Shown here in pieces: positions 62,967-64,000 of a stretch of 64,000 nucleotides of DNA (position 1 is the stretch's first letter; each line of letters begins with the position of its first letter). The notes under the pieces are model-generated. The model had not been told where the DNA came from. It saw only the letters and a program-made list of their open reading frames with translations, and did no database searches. The translations under genes and the position numbers were made by a program. The DNA is from Spirochaetota bacterium (GTDB lineage: Bacteria > Spirochaetota > UBA4802 > JAKQUI01): contig JAKQUI010000062.1 in assembly GCA_029562645.1 (NCBI GenBank), positions 1-64,000 of the forward strand, given 5' to 3'.

Positions 62967-63899
62967 TTATCGGGTGCCGGCGAGCGTCCGGACGATGCGG
63001 GCGAATGCGTCCAGCCGGGACATGACGGCGTCGAAGGCCTCGTGAACGGATACGGCGCGCGGTGATGGCGCCGCCAACGCCGCGTCAATCCGACGGCGCA
63101 GCAGGGCATCGTCGTCGTCGCCGTCCACGCCGAGGTTTTCGACCGGGAGCCGCGTTCGGGCCAGGTCCGCGAGGCGCGCGTGATATGCCGTCGGGTTGAG
63201 GGCGAGCGGGCGGCAGCCGGCCGCGTGGGACTCGTAGAGCGCGACGCCGAAATGCGAAAGGAGCGCGCGCGAGGAAAGGAGCAGGCGCGCATACGGGCAG
63301 GTCCCTGCGGGTCGCCGTTCCGCCCCGGTGCGGAACACGAACGATCCGGCGCCGCGCAGGACGGCGGAGGTCGCCCCCGCGGGCATGAGCCCGAGTAGGC
63401 GCTCGATGCGCGCTTCGTCGGCGAAGGCGCCGGGGTAGATCGCGCAGTCGATATCGCGCGCGATGTCAGATGCGTCTTTCGCTGCGAGCGCGCGCAGCGA
63501 ATCAACATAGCCCCAGCCGTAGATGAACGCCTCCGGTTCGCTGGCGCCGGTTGTGGGATTGGGCAGGAGGTCTATCGCGCAGTCGGCGAGGGCGCGCCCC
63601 GGGCCCGCGTCGTCGATCGCGAGGACGGGCCCTCGCCGTGCGAGATGTTCGATGTCGTCCTCGGTCGAGTCGCGCATGTCGCGGATGATGAGCGCGGCGC
63701 GGTCCGGCAGGCTCGCGCGAAGATATGGGCGCAGCGGGTCTGGGAAAAACGGCCCGACCTCGCGGGCCACCACAACAGCGTCAAGATCGCTCACTTCGAC
63801 GAGATGCCATAACAGCGTGGTCATGCGCTGCAGGTGCCCCGAACCCAGCGCGGGCGAGGCGGCGGTCACGATGGCGATGGTCCGGTTATCGCGTCCCAT
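62967..63899 (-). CDS. PseG-like glycosyltransferase-fold protein
   Basis: 310 residues. SPALGSGHLQRM near the N-terminus recalls the GxGHxxR loop of PseG/MurG-type GT-B enzymes, and FGVALYESHAAGCRPLALN is the C-terminal nucleotide-sugar site. PseG releases UDP during pseudaminic-acid synthesis, used on flagellin in some bacteria; a general nucleotide-sugar hydrolase or transferase is equally possible. Its start overlaps the upstream partial gene by 14 bp. Confidence 0.65.
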   Translation of the reverse strand: MGRDNRTIAIVTAASPALGSGHLQRMTTLLWHLVEVSDLDAVVVAREVGPFFPDPLRPYLRASLPDRAALIIRDMRDSTEDDIEHLARRGPVLAIDDAGPGRALADCAIDLLPNPTTGASEPEAFIYGWGYVDSLRALAAKDASDIARDIDCAIYPGAFADEARIERLLGLMPAGATSAVLRGAGSFVFRTGAERRPAGTCPYARLLLSSRALLSHFGVALYESHAAGCRPLALNPTAYHARLADLARTRLPVENLGVDGDDDDALLRRRIDAALAAPSPRAVSVHEAFDAVMSRLDAFARIVRTLAGTR

Positions 63900-64000
63900 G
63901 CTCGGAGTGCGTCATCGCGCGCTGTGTGATGCCGGCGTTGAGCGCGGCAAGCTCCGGGCGCCGCGCGATCTCGGCGATGACCGCCTCAAGCGGAAACGGC
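63886..64000 (-). CDS. C-terminal fragment of an unidentified protein
   Basis: 37 codons to the window edge (ending GITQRAMTHSEHGTR then TAA). The fragment is helical and charged. It overlaps the PseG-like start by 14 bp, implying an operon. Too short to identify. Confidence 0.5.
   Translation of the reverse strand, partial: PFPLEAVIAEIARRPELAALNAGITQRAMTHSEHGTR

Noticed and set aside
1-64000. CRISPR arrays, rRNA operons, integrases, transposases, riboswitches
   Set aside because: None recognised when scanning for repeats, conserved rRNA blocks or family motifs.

Overview
This is a GC-rich bacterial chromosome segment, and I read it as Spirochaetota. Several families point there. At the left edge is a SpiroCoCo-type coiled-coil protein (1-626, minus). 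A spiro-SPASM radical-SAM protein lies at 13732-15225 and a TP_0789/LolA-like exported protein at 43140-43886. There is a citramalate synthase, the Leptospira-style isoleucine entry, and a motA/motB pair faces a PilZ-like protein. Relaxed spirochaetal lipoboxes occur in many exported proteins. The window looks like ordinary core chromosome with one small accessory insertion near 59.2-60.3 kb. I see no rRNA, phage, transposase or CRISPR.

Layout. 0-6.4 kb: coiled-coil protein, 3D-domain protein, an orphan DNA methyltransferase, Lon and an outer-membrane barrel. 6.4-10.2 kb (minus): an operon of a PAS/ATPase regulator, a Nudix hydrolase and a fused acyltransferase-hydrolase. 10.3-15.2 kb: cimA, murI, a PpiC-type isomerase and spiro-SPASM in one plus-strand run. 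15.2-20.4 kb: plsC, tRNA-Leu(CAA), a thioesterase, a small secretion-ATPase-like domain, a tetraheme cytochrome, a pseudo-receiver and a corrinoid-protein reactivator. 20.5-28.4 kb: a GlgC/GlgD-like protein, a VWA-like exported protein, clpB, an outer-membrane protein, a small exported protein and a half-size TauE transporter. 28.5-34.4 kb: tmRNA, efp, two exported proteins, then iorB-iorA-ACT-paaK, an arylpyruvate/aryl-CoA module read from a divergent promoter near 34.45 kb. 34.7-40.9 kb: HtrA, a small membrane protein, PBP1A, CarD, a PIN-TRAM protein and a flavoprotein. 40.9-49.1 kb: an ACT/malic-enzyme-like protein, sensor-like and LolA-like exported proteins, class I aldolase, HrpB, and a divergent GlpX. 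49.3-53.5 kb: PilZ-like protein, motB, motA, a TPR lipoprotein. 53.5-59.1 kb: AT-rich promoter region, exported proteins including a zinc phospholipase C/P1-nuclease-like enzyme, a parvulin-like lipoprotein, transaldolase and an aminotransferase. 59.2-60.7 kb: repeats, a broken copy of an NYN gene, a CopG/PIN toxin-antitoxin pair, and the intact NYN gene. 60.7-64 kb (minus): a dehydratase-activator ATPase, two lipoproteins and a PseG-like protein.

How it fits together: the metabolism looks heterotrophic and at least partly anaerobic. It has ferredoxin-linked arylpyruvate oxidation and two ATP-dependent reductive activators (RACo-like and BadF/HgdC-like), with gluconeogenic and pentose-phosphate enzymes (aldolase, GlpX-like, transaldolase). 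Envelope maintenance is well represented (Lon, ClpB, HtrA, two PpiC/parvulin proteins, PBP1A, two acyltransferases). Several promoters are close to TTGACA-17-TATACT, so the housekeeping sigma factor is conventional. The most unusual features are the 94-bp duplication that brackets the toxin-antitoxin cassette and a set of degenerate enzymes (malic-enzyme-like, receiver-like, hydrolase-like, GlpX-like).
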